From Paraliobacillus zengyii (GTDB taxonomy: Bacteria > Bacillota > Bacilli > Bacillales > Amphibacillaceae), in the NCBI RefSeq assembly GCF_003268595.1, contig NZ_CP029797.1, positions 517,501-581,500 of the forward strand: a DNA stretch of 64,000 bases. Reading direction: 5' to 3'. The notes below the pieces were generated by a model that saw only the letters and a list, made by a program, of their open reading frames with translations, had not been told where the DNA came from and did no database searches. Both the position numbers and the translations under genes were made by a program. Position 1 is the stretch's first letter. Every line of letters begins with the position of its first letter. Positions 28,236 to 37,342 of this stretch are shown here, one piece after another.

Positions 28236-31181
28236 ATGAATTCAAAAAATCAACAACCGACAATAAAGAAAAAAAGGAAAATAATTAGAAAGGTTTTATT
28301 ATCTGTTTTTATTATAATAGTAATTGCTGCAAATTTATTGCTTCAAGTGTTTGAGGCACACGCTAACCTATACTTAGGTCGAGGTGACGTTATAATCAAT
28401 GAAGCTGAAGGAACAAATGGATGGGAAAGCCAATATTATCCTTTAGATTATGAGAATGAAGAGGAGGTAATTAGTGCTTCTGAAGAAATGATAGAAGAGA
28501 TTTCGAATGAAGGCTTTGTCCTAATGAAGAATAACGGTGTCTTACCGATGGCAGAACAATCAAAAGTTACTTTGTTGGGGCGAAATTCAGCTGATCCTGT
28601 ATATGGTGGTTCTGGATCAGGATCAGTATCTTTAGACACAGTAGTTGACATGAAAACAGGCTTATTGAATACAGGATTTGAAATTAATGAAGAAGTGTAT
28701 TCTGTCTTAGAAGAATATGCAGGTTTTGAAACAGAGCTAACCAGTACTGGTAGCGAAAAGCGTGTGTACAACAATCCAAAGGCTGATATTATCATGGATA
28801 GGCCAGAGGATTCTTCCTATTATATTGGTGAAATGCCAGTAGATAATTATACACAGGAAGCTATTGATAGTTTTACTAATTATTCTGATGCTGCAATTGT
28901 ATCTATCGGTCGTGGTGGAGGCGAAGGAGGGGACTTAACCACAGATATGGCGGGTTGGGATAAAAATTATGAAGAAGGACAACACCAGCTAGAGCTCAAT
29001 TATGATGAAAGAGAGACAATTGAATTAGCAAAGGAAAACTTTGAAAATGTTATTGTGGTAGTTAATTCAAGTGCTGCACTGGAAATGGGTGATTTAGAAG
29101 AAGATGAAGGTGTGGATGCTATTGTTTGGGTAGGTTCACCTGGGCAAACTGGTTTCAATGCTTTAGGTAATATTTTAAATGGATCAGTTAATCCGTCCGG
29201 TAAAACGGCAGATATTTATCCTGCTGATTTCACTAAAGATCCAACATTTGTGAACTTTGGTTCATATCAATATTCAAATATTAGTGATAGAAATGCAAGT
29301 GGAGATGCATTCTTTGTCCAATACGAAGAAGGTGTCTATATTGGGTATCGTTACTATGAGACAGCTGCAGAAGAAGGATTTATCGACTATGATGAAGCTG
29401 TTGTCTATCCTTTCGGTCATGGTTTAAGTTACACAACTTTTGATTGGGAAGTTGTTGATCAACAATTAGGGGATGTAGATGGAGAGATAACAGTAGATGT
29501 CGAAGTTACAAATACAGGTGATACTTATTCTGGTAAGGAAGTTGTTCAACTTTACTATTCAGCACCATATTATGAAGGTGGGATAGAAAAATCAGAAGTG
29601 GTATTAGGAGACTTTGCAAAAACATCATTACTTGCTCCAGGAGAATCTGAAATTGTTTCAGTAATAATTGCAGTAGAAGATATGGCTTCATATGATTATG
29701 AAGATAATAAATCCTATGTTTTAGATGAAGGTGAGTATGAAATTCTTATTCAAAACAACTCGCATGAATTAAAAGAAGGTATTGAACCGATTGTCTATAC
29801 AGTAGATAACACACATATTTATGATGAAAGTAATACACGTACGTCAGATGTGGTAGCAGTTACGAATCAATTTGATGATGTAAATAGACTTTTTACTGAC
29901 ACCGCTGAAGAAGGTAAAATTCTCAATATGTCACGTAATGATTTAGCAACAACCTTCCCTACAGCACCTACAGAAGAAGATATGAAGGCGGACGAACAAA
30001 TAATTGAAGGTTTCCAACCATATGTTGCTGCAGAGCATGTAGATCTAGATGAAGAAATGCCAACAGCGGATACAGAAAATGGATTACAACTGATTAATTT
30101 ACGTGGTGTACCGTTTGACGATCCAGCTTGGGACTTACTTCTAGACCAAGTAAAGACAGAAGATATTGTATCTGTAATAATGGATGGTGCATATAACACA
30201 AAACCTATTGAAAGCATCGGGAAGCCAGCTACTGTAGATCTTGATGGTCCAGCAGGTATCTCAGCATTCATGGGTGATATACATGGTACAGCATATACTT
30301 CTGAAGTGGTTATGGCATCGACATTTAATACTGATTTACTTTATCAAATGGGACAAATGATCGGTAATGAAGCAATTTCTCTTGGAGTTAACGGGTGGTA
30401 TGCACCAGGGTTGAACTTACACCGTAATCAGTTTGCTGGAAGAAACTTTGAGTATTATTCAGAGGACCCATTACTATCAGGGAAAATAGCGCAAGCTGTT
30501 GTTGAAGGTACTTCTAGTAAAGGTCTGACTACATTTATTAAACACTATGCATTAAATGATCAAGAAACGAATCGAGTAAATAATGGCGTAAGTACATGGG
30601 CGAACGAACAAGCAATACGTGAAATCTATTTAAAACCATTTGAGATGGTAGTTAAAAATTCAAAAACGACATTAGAGTATCATGCTGATGATGACGGTGT
30701 TTTAGATGAGAAAGAAATGAATGCTGCAACAGCTATTATGAGCTCATTTAACCGAGTTGGTTCTACATGGGCTGGTGGAAGTCATGCACTAATGCAGACT
30801 GTTCTACGTGATGAGTGGGGATTTGAGGGTGTTGCTGTTAGTGACTTTAATTTATATGATTATATGTATGTAAATCAAGGAATTGCTGCTGGAACAGATT
30901 ACAACATTACATTTGCATCAAACAAAACGATTGAGGATACGGAAAGTGTAACAGCAGTTAATGATTTAAGGAAATCAGCGCACAGAATATTATATGCTGT
31001 TGCTAATAGTAATACAATGAATGGTATTATTCCTGGAACTACAATTTCCTATGAAATGGCAACATGGAAAAAAGTACAAATCATTGTTGATATTGTTATT
31101 ATTTTGGGTTTAATAACAGGCTTTGTAATTAATCGTAGGAAAAAACAAAAACGAGTGATTGAAAGTAATGAAGCTATTTAA
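28236..31181 (+). CDS. Circularly permuted, membrane-anchored GH3 enzyme
   Basis: 981 aa exported glycosidase with a membrane span at each end: VLLSVFIIIVIAANLLL (about 19-37) and IIVDIVIILGLITGFVI (about 945-965), then a basic tail. The order is reversed relative to normal GH3: alpha/beta sandwich first (NEGFVLMKNNGVLPM, YGGSGSGSVS), then the fibronectin-like part (YPFGHGLSYTTFDW), then the catalytic barrel (ATVDLDGPAGI, GRNFEYYSEDP, KHYALNDQETNR) with nucleophile Asp870 in VAVSDFN. An EF-hand-like DDDGVLDEKE is inserted in the barrel near 817-826. GAAGGAAGG precedes the ATG. Some Ruminococcus/Butyrivibrio GH3 enzymes share the reversed order. Confidence 0.9.
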   Translation: MNSKNQQPTIKKKRKIIRKVLLSVFIIIVIAANLLLQVFEAHANLYLGRGDVIINEAEGTNGWESQYYPLDYENEEEVISASEEMIEEISNEGFVLMKNNGVLPMAEQSKVTLLGRNSADPVYGGSGSGSVSLDTVVDMKTGLLNTGFEINEEVYSVLEEYAGFETELTSTGSEKRVYNNPKADIIMDRPEDSSYYIGEMPVDNYTQEAIDSFTNYSDAAIVSIGRGGGEGGDLTTDMAGWDKNYEEGQHQLELNYDERETIELAKENFENVIVVVNSSAALEMGDLEEDEGVDAIVWVGSPGQTGFNALGNILNGSVNPSGKTADIYPADFTKDPTFVNFGSYQYSNISDRNASGDAFFVQYEEGVYIGYRYYETAAEEGFIDYDEAVVYPFGHGLSYTTFDWEVVDQQLGDVDGEITVDVEVTNTGDTYSGKEVVQLYYSAPYYEGGIEKSEVVLGDFAKTSLLAPGESEIVSVIIAVEDMASYDYEDNKSYVLDEGEYEILIQNNSHELKEGIEPIVYTVDNTHIYDESNTRTSDVVAVTNQFDDVNRLFTDTAEEGKILNMSRNDLATTFPTAPTEEDMKADEQIIEGFQPYVAAEHVDLDEEMPTADTENGLQLINLRGVPFDDPAWDLLLDQVKTEDIVSVIMDGAYNTKPIESIGKPATVDLDGPAGISAFMGDIHGTAYTSEVVMASTFNTDLLYQMGQMIGNEAISLGVNGWYAPGLNLHRNQFAGRNFEYYSEDPLLSGKIAQAVVEGTSSKGLTTFIKHYALNDQETNRVNNGVSTWANEQAIREIYLKPFEMVVKNSKTTLEYHADDDGVLDEKEMNAATAIMSSFNRVGSTWAGGSHALMQTVLRDEWGFEGVAVSDFNLYDYMYVNQGIAAGTDYNITFASNKTIEDTESVTAVNDLRKSAHRILYAVANSNTMNGIIPGTTISYEMATWKKVQIIVDIVIILGLITGFVINRRKKQKRVIESNEAI

Positions 31182-31200
31182 GTTGAGTTTATAGATAAGT

Positions 31201-31248
31201 AAACACTAAAATTCGGCACAATTTAATTGTAGTCGAATTTTAGTGTTT
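31201..31248 (+). terminator. Terminator after permuted GH3 gene
   Basis: AAACACTAAAATTCG and CGAATTTTAGTGTTT form a perfect 15-bp stem. It separates the glycosyltransferase gene into its own unit or allows only read-through. Confidence 0.85.
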
Positions 31249-31313
31249 AAGAATGAATTCGAGATAAGCTAAGAGTATTGACTGAAAAAAAGTTATAAAA
31301 AGGTAGTGTGAAT

Positions 31314-32327
31314 ATGAAATTATTATCAGTAGTTATACCTTGTTATAATTCACAAGATTATATGAGATATTGCATAGAGTCCCTATTACCAGGAGGGGAA
31401 GACGTTGAGTTACTAATAGTGAATGATGGATCTGTTGATAGATCAGCTGAAATTGCCGATGAATATGCAAAAAAGTATCCTACTATCATTAAATCCATAC
31501 ATCAGGAAAATGGCGGTCACGGTGAAGCTGTAAATACAGGGATTCGAAATGCATCAGGCAGATATTTTAAGATAGTAGATAGTGACGACTGGGTTGATAT
31601 CAGAGCGTACATGAAAATATTGAAAGTGTTAAAATGTTTAATTGATGATAATTTAGTAGACCTGATTATTAGTAACTTTGTATATGAGAAAGAGGGTGCT
31701 AAATATAAGAAGATTATGAAATATGACAACGTACTTCCCCAGAATATGGTCTTCTCTTGGGATGATATTAAACATTTTCGAAAAGGTCAGTATATTTTAA
31801 TGCATTCTGTTATCTATCGGACACAATTGTTACTAGATTGTGAGTTAAAGCTTCCTAAACACACATTTTATGTGGATAATTTATATGTTTTTACTCCATT
31901 AAAATTTGTTAACAATATCTATTATGTTAATGTAGATTTTTATCGGTATTTTATTGGACGAGAAGACCAATCTGTTCATGAAAAAATAATGATCAAACGA
32001 ATTGATCAACAGATAAAAGTTAACAAACTTATGATCGAACAAGCTAACCTGGAGTTGATCAAGAATCAAAATCTGTACCAATATATGCTTAGGCATTTAG
32101 AAATCGTTACAGTAGTATCTGCAATTTTACTAATTCGTTCAGGGACTGTTGAAAATATCAAGAAAAAAAGAGAATTATGGAGATATATTAAAAAGAATGA
32201 TAACGAGTTATACCATAGCTTGAAATTCGGAATAATGGGAAGCTTAATTAATTTGCCAGGACCTGCTGGACGTAAGATTTCGGTGGAAGCATATAAACTA
32301 TCACAGAAACTTGTAGGGTTTAATTAA
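31314..32327 (+). CDS. Family 2 glycosyltransferase
   Basis: 338 aa inverting glycosyltransferase with a GT-A fold at about 1-220: SVVIPCYNSQDYMRYCIESLL, VNDGSVDRSAE (nucleotide binding) and the DxD-like KIVDSDDW. The C-terminal third is helical with no firm membrane span, so it differs from CsbB/GtrB-type enzymes that carry two C-terminal spans. ATG 31314 has AGGTAG 8-13 nt upstream. Together with the GtrA protein it may build a lipid-linked sugar for the cell surface (inference). Confidence 0.88.
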   Translation: MKLLSVVIPCYNSQDYMRYCIESLLPGGEDVELLIVNDGSVDRSAEIADEYAKKYPTIIKSIHQENGGHGEAVNTGIRNASGRYFKIVDSDDWVDIRAYMKILKVLKCLIDDNLVDLIISNFVYEKEGAKYKKIMKYDNVLPQNMVFSWDDIKHFRKGQYILMHSVIYRTQLLLDCELKLPKHTFYVDNLYVFTPLKFVNNIYYVNVDFYRYFIGREDQSVHEKIMIKRIDQQIKVNKLMIEQANLELIKNQNLYQYMLRHLEIVTVVSAILLIRSGTVENIKKKRELWRYIKKNDNELYHSLKFGIMGSLINLPGPAGRKISVEAYKLSQKLVGFN

Positions 32328-32334
32328 TGATTAT

Positions 32335-32375
32335 AAGCAATGATAACTTGATTATGAAGTTATCATTGCTTTATA
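32335..32375 (+). terminator. Terminator of glycosyltransferase gene
   Basis: AAGCAATGATAACTT (32335-32349) and AAGTTATCATTGCTT (32357-32371) form a perfect 15-bp stem with a 7-nt loop. Confidence 0.88.
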
Positions 32376-32386
32376 GATTACTAATT

Positions 32387-32573
32387 TTATAATTCAGATT
32401 TTACATATATTGTATCACTAGCATTGAACGAATTCGTTCCCCACCATTTGATAAAATTATCTGTACTTTTGCTCCGTGGATGTGTGATTCTGATCCCAAA
32501 CCTTTTCAAAATCTCTTCTACTCCGTAATAGTTTCCCAATGTTAGTAGTTAGCTACTTTAGTCTTTTTAACAT
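32387..32573 (-). pseudogene. Remnant of a small unidentified gene
   Basis: On the minus strand an AAGGAG site is followed by ATG at 32573 and MLKRLK, then a stop. One frame over, an open stretch of 50 codons from 32539 to a TAA at 32387 reads LGNYYGVEEILKRFGIRI, then THPRSKSTDNFIKWWG and a short tail. The even composition and the ribosome binding site suggest the 3' part of a gene disabled by a frameshift and probable deletion. I do not recognise the family. Confidence 0.45.
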
Positions 32574-32918
32574 ACGCTCCTTCACTTCCTAATATCATTT
32601 AGAAAAATAAAATTAAGTTTTTTTTTTGCACATGCAAGCTTTATCATGTAATCGTTTATGTTCATCAAATTATGTGCAGTAAAATCATGGTATTTCATAG
32701 CAATCTTCTGTGTTTTTCTCTTGCAAATACATAATTATAATGGCTAATCGTTCTTTATTTGATAACCCTTATAATCTTTTATCACCTTTAAGGTTAATTT
32801 AAGGTATTTAAATTATATTCTAAATATAGTTAATTACATTAATTGAAAACTAATTGACACGAGCGTTTAAAGTAATGTTCGACTATATATGTTTTCTAAA
32901 AAAAATGGAGGAATAAAA
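32574..32918. other. Leader region of the esterase lipoprotein gene
   Basis: No gene. It includes a run of ten T at about 32620-32629, a direct repeat TTTAAGG at 32787 and 32798 (11-bp period, typical of winged-helix response regulator sites), and a TTGACA at about 32852 that could be a -35, though no well-spaced -10 is clear. Confidence 0.4.
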
Positions 32919-33965
32919 ATGAAAAACAAATTTTTAAAAAGTCTTATGCTAACTGGAACACTATGTATTATATTAAGTGCTTGCTCTAGCACTGAAGAAG
33001 AGGAAACAAGTACTAGTACAACGGAAGAAACAACGGAAGAAACAACTGAAACCACACCGCCTGAGGGTGAGATGCCTGAAGGAGCACCAGAAGGTATGAT
33101 GGCAGGAGGAGCTGTAGATAAAAGTAGTGATACGTTACTTCAAGACATGATTTCCGAAGTAGAAGGAGAATTTGAGCAACTTGAGTTTACTGATCCTGAA
33201 ACAGGTGAAACATTAACCTATAATTTATATACACCTGAAAATTATGATGCATCCCAATCATATCCATTAGTAACGTTTATTGCGGATTCTAGTGTCGTTG
33301 GAGATGATGCAACTGCGTCATTAACGCAAGGATATGGTGGATTAATTTGGGCAACTGAAGAAGAACAGGCTAAACATGAAAGCTTTGTACTGGTGCCTAG
33401 CTATCCTGAAACTATTATAGATGACCATGGTAGTTATACTACGACGGACTATGTTGAAATGACAAAAAGATTGTTAGACTCTGTAATATCAAGTTATAGT
33501 ATTGATGAAGATCGTCTATATGCGACAGGTCAATCCATGGGCTGTATGACATTAATGTATTTAAGTGCAGAATATCCCGATTTATTTGCTGGAGAACTCT
33601 TTATATCTGGTCAATGGGATGTAACCACACTTGAACCGTTAGCAAGTCAAAACTTCTTCTATATTGCTGCAGAAGGAGATGAAAAAGCATCTGCTGGACA
33701 GGAAGAGCTTCTGACTACTTTAGAAAACGCTGGAGCATCAATAAGTACAGCAACTTTGGATGCTACGTGGTCAGCTGAAGAATCTACAGCTGCTATTGAG
33801 AGTATTCTATCAGAAGGAAATGATATTAACTTCGCAACTTTTGAATTAGGAACAGTCCTACCAGAAGGGGTAGAAGTTGGTACAAGCGAGCATATGTATT
33901 CTTTTGATTATGCTTATAACCTAGAAGCCGTACGTGACTGGTTATTTGAACAAGTTAAAGAGTAA
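32919..33965 (+). CDS. Lipoprotein esterase/peptidase-like alpha/beta hydrolase
   Basis: 348 aa. Signal peptide with lipobox LSAC (Cys22), then a Glu/Thr- and Pro/Gly-rich linker (about 25-65). The hydrolase domain contains LTYNLYTPENYDASQSYPLV, the nucleophile elbow GQSMG (Ser) in RLYATGQSMGCMTLMYLSAEYP, and a terminal SFDYAY..EAVRDWLFEQ. This fits the feruloyl-esterase/PHB-depolymerase-like or 'predicted peptidase' group of secreted hydrolases. ATG 32919 follows GGAGG by 8 nt. Next to GH3 lipoproteins, it may remove acyl groups from the same glycan. A 3' terminator closes it. Confidence 0.85.
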   Translation: MKNKFLKSLMLTGTLCIILSACSSTEEEETSTSTTEETTEETTETTPPEGEMPEGAPEGMMAGGAVDKSSDTLLQDMISEVEGEFEQLEFTDPETGETLTYNLYTPENYDASQSYPLVTFIADSSVVGDDATASLTQGYGGLIWATEEEQAKHESFVLVPSYPETIIDDHGSYTTTDYVEMTKRLLDSVISSYSIDEDRLYATGQSMGCMTLMYLSAEYPDLFAGELFISGQWDVTTLEPLASQNFFYIAAEGDEKASAGQEELLTTLENAGASISTATLDATWSAEESTAAIESILSEGNDINFATFELGTVLPEGVEVGTSEHMYSFDYAYNLEAVRDWLFEQVKE

Positions 33966-34001
33966 AAAGATAAGGTAATAATAATTCAATATTTATAACA
34001 T

Positions 34002-34036
34002 AAAAGGCACATTTCATTTAAAGAAATGTGCCTTTT
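34002..34036 (+). terminator. Terminator of esterase gene
   Basis: AAAAGGCACATTTC (34002-34015) and GAAATGTGCCTTTT (34023-34036), perfect 14-bp stem. Confidence 0.9.
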
Positions 34037-34164
34037 AATAATTTGAATTAGAACGAATACGTGGAAGGACCCAACATTTTATATAGCTTCTAGAACCATC
34101 GACTCTTTATTGAATATGGGAATGATCACTGGGGAATGATAATGGAAAAAAAGGGAGCCATATA

Positions 34165-34995
34165 ATGCCTAATTACGTTCCTTATTTTATCCTTATCATT
34201 ATTAGCCTCATATTATTAAGCGTAGTAATCATTCATAAAAAACAATTTGGATTTATTGTACTGTTCTTGAGTTTTTCTGGAATGGTATATGTAGCGGAGA
34301 TCTTTGTTATGATTATCGGAAATAGTTACGTCTATAATCCTGAAGTGCTGTCTGTAGAATACTACGATCATGCACTAGGCGCAATTGTTTCGAATTTTTT
34401 TATTATACCCAGTTTAGGTTTAGTGGCTGCCGTTTATCAACTTCGAGTACGCTGGTGTGTTCTTTTTGCTTTAACATTGGTAGGTGTTGAATGGCTATTT
34501 GAATGGCTAAATATTTATCATACAAATTGGTGGAGATATGAATATACTTTAATTTCCGTATTAACTTTTTGTTCATTAACGAAGCTCTGGTTACGCATTC
34601 TTCAGCGAGGTAAATGGTTAATTTTCTTGTCAATGTGGATGCAAGGATGGGCTTGTGCAGGCACTGTGATGTACATCATGTCTGTAGCTACAATTCGGCA
34701 TTATGAAATAGGAGTTTTTGAAAATGTATATCGAGATGACATTTTTATTTTATCGATCATGGGCTTGATGAAAGGTCTGATTTTTGTTGTAGCAATTTTG
34801 TGTTTTAAGAAACTATATTGGCGTTTACTTGCACCTATTATGGTTTATGGAATTGATTTGCCATTGTACTACTTTGGAGTACTTGTAGTTGAAATTCCTT
34901 TTTGGCTATATACAATCATTTATCTAGTGCTAGCAATTCTTTTGCTTTGGTGGACACATTATGCTTACTCATTTATTCGCAAAATCTCAACATGA
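34165..34995 (+). CDS. Uncharacterised polytopic membrane protein
   Basis: 276 aa with about eight membrane helices covering nearly the whole length; almost no soluble part. Trp/Tyr-rich loops such as VGVEWLFEWLNIYHTNWWRYEY are notable. GGGAGCC stands 5-10 nt before the ATG. I do not recognise a named family; it resembles hypothetical membrane proteins of other bacilli. It stands alone, with a terminator on each side. Confidence 0.75.
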   Translation: MPNYVPYFILIIISLILLSVVIIHKKQFGFIVLFLSFSGMVYVAEIFVMIIGNSYVYNPEVLSVEYYDHALGAIVSNFFIIPSLGLVAAVYQLRVRWCVLFALTLVGVEWLFEWLNIYHTNWWRYEYTLISVLTFCSLTKLWLRILQRGKWLIFLSMWMQGWACAGTVMYIMSVATIRHYEIGVFENVYRDDIFILSIMGLMKGLIFVVAILCFKKLYWRLLAPIMVYGIDLPLYYFGVLVVEIPFWLYTIIYLVLAILLLWWTHYAYSFIRKIST

Positions 34996-35038
34996 TTTTA
35001 AAAGGGTATCTACTATAAAAATAAATATTAAACTTTAT

Positions 35039-35088
35039 AATACCGTAATTTTGAATGAGTATGTATTCACTTGAAATTACGGTATTGT
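35039..35088 (+). terminator. Terminator of membrane protein gene
   Basis: AATACCGTAATTT (35039-35051) pairs with AAATTACGGTATT (35074-35086); an inner TGAAT/ATTCA stem extends it. Confidence 0.85.
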
Positions 35089-35192
35089 TCGTGTTTTTAA
35101 AAAGGTTGTCTGTAATTTGTCCATAACCTTATGTAATATTCTTTCTAATATATGCATCTAAAAAATAATATTTATGATTGTAAATAATGCAT

Positions 35193-35219
35193 TTAATTTA
35201 AGTCGAATATTGTCGATAT
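35193..35219 (+). promoter_or_regulatory. Sigma-D type promoter before chemotaxis receptor
   Basis: TTAA (35193-35196), 15 nt, then GTCGATAT (35212-35219), close to the motility sigma factor consensus TAAA-N15-GCCGATAT. This fits a chemotaxis gene. Confidence 0.6.
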
Positions 35220-35358
35220 ATATCTTATGGATAGTAAATAAAAATAACAGAAATATAGTTAGGTATCTCTTTAAGTTTTTTTCTTCCATTATATTAATTA
35301 AAATGGACAATTTTTTTAAAGATAAAGAAAACTATTTTCTGTGAATGGAGATAATAAA

Positions 35359-37056
35359 ATGAAAAAACTGTATAAATTTAAAAGTATTAAAACGAAATTA
35401 ATTGCTTCATTTTTCCTGATTGCTCTTTTAGTCTTTGGGTTTGGTCTTTATTTGGTAAAACCTATTAGTGAAATGTCAGAACAAACAGAGGAGATGGCGA
35501 ATGAAGAAATTCCACTGGCGCTTTCGGAGTGGAAAGTATCGATGATTGTTCGCGGTGTCCAAAATGAGCTAAGAGGTTATTTAATTGATGGGGAAGAAAC
35601 TATTCCAGAAAAGCTAGCAGGTATGAGACAATCTGCATTACAAACAAAAGACGTAGTTGTATCACTTACAGATGACCCAGAAACTCTTGAAATAGCTGGT
35701 AATCTTGAAGAGAGCTTTCAAATAATTGATGAAGAATACCTTCCTTCTATTAGAACTGGAGATACTGTAGTTGCTCAACAAATATTAAGTGAGGAAATTG
35801 AGCCACTTCTTGAAGAGTTTCTTGAATTTTATAGACAACTAGCATTAGCCAAAGAACAAGAAGTAGAAGTAAGTAGTCAAATAGCTTTAAATAGCGTAGA
35901 AGAAACTAAAAATAGTTTTATAGTATTAGGTTTGGCAATATTGGTTATTGTTATAGCGCTATCAGTTATTATCCCTAATACTATTTCGAAGCCAATTATT
36001 AAGTTAAAAGAACGCATGAACTTAATGTCAAATGGTGATTTGAGTGGTGATCCATTGAAAACAGATGCTAGGGATGAAATCGGTGACTTAATTAAGGCAT
36101 CAAATCTAGTAAATGAAAGTATAAAAGGAATGTTAAATCAAATTAATGATGTTTCCGAGACACTTTCAGCTCAAAGTAATGATTTAATGAATAGCTCAAC
36201 GAACGTTAAGGATGGAAGTAGCCAAATAGTTATTACAATGGATGAATTGGCTTCTGGAGCTGAAAGCCAAGCAAACACAACGAGTGATCTATCGCATTCA
36301 ATGGCTAATTTTAGTAACAAGATAAAAGAAGCAAATAATAGTGGTGGAAATGCTTATAAATCTTCACAACAACTAATAGATTTAACCAATCGAGGAAGTA
36401 ATTTAATGGAATCTTCTATAAATCAAATGGGTGTCATTGATTCCATCGTAAAAGAAGCTGTGGAAAAAGTTAGCGGTTTAGATAATCAATCACAAGAAAT
36501 ATCTCAACTAGTTAGTGTGATTAAGGATATTGCTGAACAGACAAACTTATTGGCATTGAATGCCGCGATTGAAGCTGCTCGTGCAGGTGAACAAGGAAAA
36601 GGATTTGCAGTTGTAGCTGATGAAGTGCGAAAATTAGCAGAACGAGTTTCCATTTCTGTTGCAGATATTACACGAATTGTTACGAATATTCAACAAGAAA
36701 CAGGAGTGGTAACTGAATCATTACAAAATGGATATAAGGAAGTAGAGAATGGTAGAAGTAAAATTTTAACCACCGGGAATACATTTGAAGAAATCAATGA
36801 TTCGCTTTTAGGAATGACAAAAGAAATTAAGCAGATTTCCGATAATTTAAATAATATATCAGATAATAGCGATAATATTAATAACTCTATAGAAGAAATA
36901 GCAGCAGTATCTGAGGAATCAGCGGCAGGTATAGAACAATCATCTGCAACAGTACAACAAACAAATCATTCCATTGAGCAAGTTTCATCTAGTGCAAGTC
37001 AACTAAATAGTCTATCTAATGATTTAAGACAATTAATTGAAAAATTTAAGTTATAA
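35359..37056 (+). CDS. Methyl-accepting chemotaxis protein
   Basis: 565 aa membrane receptor feeding CheA/CheW. A span at about 13-33, an extracellular four-helix bundle (35-180), a second span (about 190-208), HAMP (210-265), then the signalling coiled coil with the hairpin tip [40 protein letters not shown], as in all MCPs. ATG 35359 follows TGGAG by 8 nt; a GTG at 35341 lies just before that site. The ligand is unknown. A terminator follows at 37131. Confidence 0.95.
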   Translation: MKKLYKFKSIKTKLIASFFLIALLVFGFGLYLVKPISEMSEQTEEMANEEIPLALSEWKVSMIVRGVQNELRGYLIDGEETIPEKLAGMRQSALQTKDVVVSLTDDPETLEIAGNLEESFQIIDEEYLPSIRTGDTVVAQQILSEEIEPLLEEFLEFYRQLALAKEQEVEVSSQIALNSVEETKNSFIVLGLAILVIVIALSVIIPNTISKPIIKLKERMNLMSNGDLSGDPLKTDARDEIGDLIKASNLVNESIKGMLNQINDVSETLSAQSNDLMNSSTNVKDGSSQIVITMDELASGAESQANTTSDLSHSMANFSNKIKEANNSGGNAYKSSQQLIDLTNRGSNLMESSINQMGVIDSIVKEAVEKVSGLDNQSQEISQLVSVIKDIAEQTNLLALNAAIEAARAGEQGKGFAVVADEVRKLAERVSISVADITRIVTNIQQETGVVTESLQNGYKEVENGRSKILTTGNTFEEINDSLLGMTKEIKQISDNLNNISDNSDNINNSIEEIAAVSEESAAGIEQSSATVQQTNHSIEQVSSSASQLNSLSNDLRQLIEKFKL

Positions 37057-37130
37057 AATGTAAAATAAAAGATGTACGTAATAACTATAAAATGTTACTG
37101 AAAATTTGCAGTAGTAGTTAATTAGTAAAT

Positions 37131-37172
37131 AAGAGAAAGCAATTATCTTAGGATAGAGGCTTTCTCTTTTTA
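37131..37172 (+). terminator. Terminator of chemotaxis receptor gene
   Basis: AAGAGAAAGC (37131-37140) and GCTTTCTCTT (37159-37168), followed by TTTT. Confidence 0.85.
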
Positions 37173-37342
37173 ACAAATATAGGAAAAGTAGGCTTGGTAT
37201 CTGTATTTGTTCTGTTAATTAATGAATTCTAGCTATAAACTTATTAAAGTAGTCAGTATTGAAAAATGTGTCGAAAAATATCTAAACGTGATATACTGTT
37301 AATGTTATAAAAAGTAACTATAAAACTGTGAGGATAGACAAA

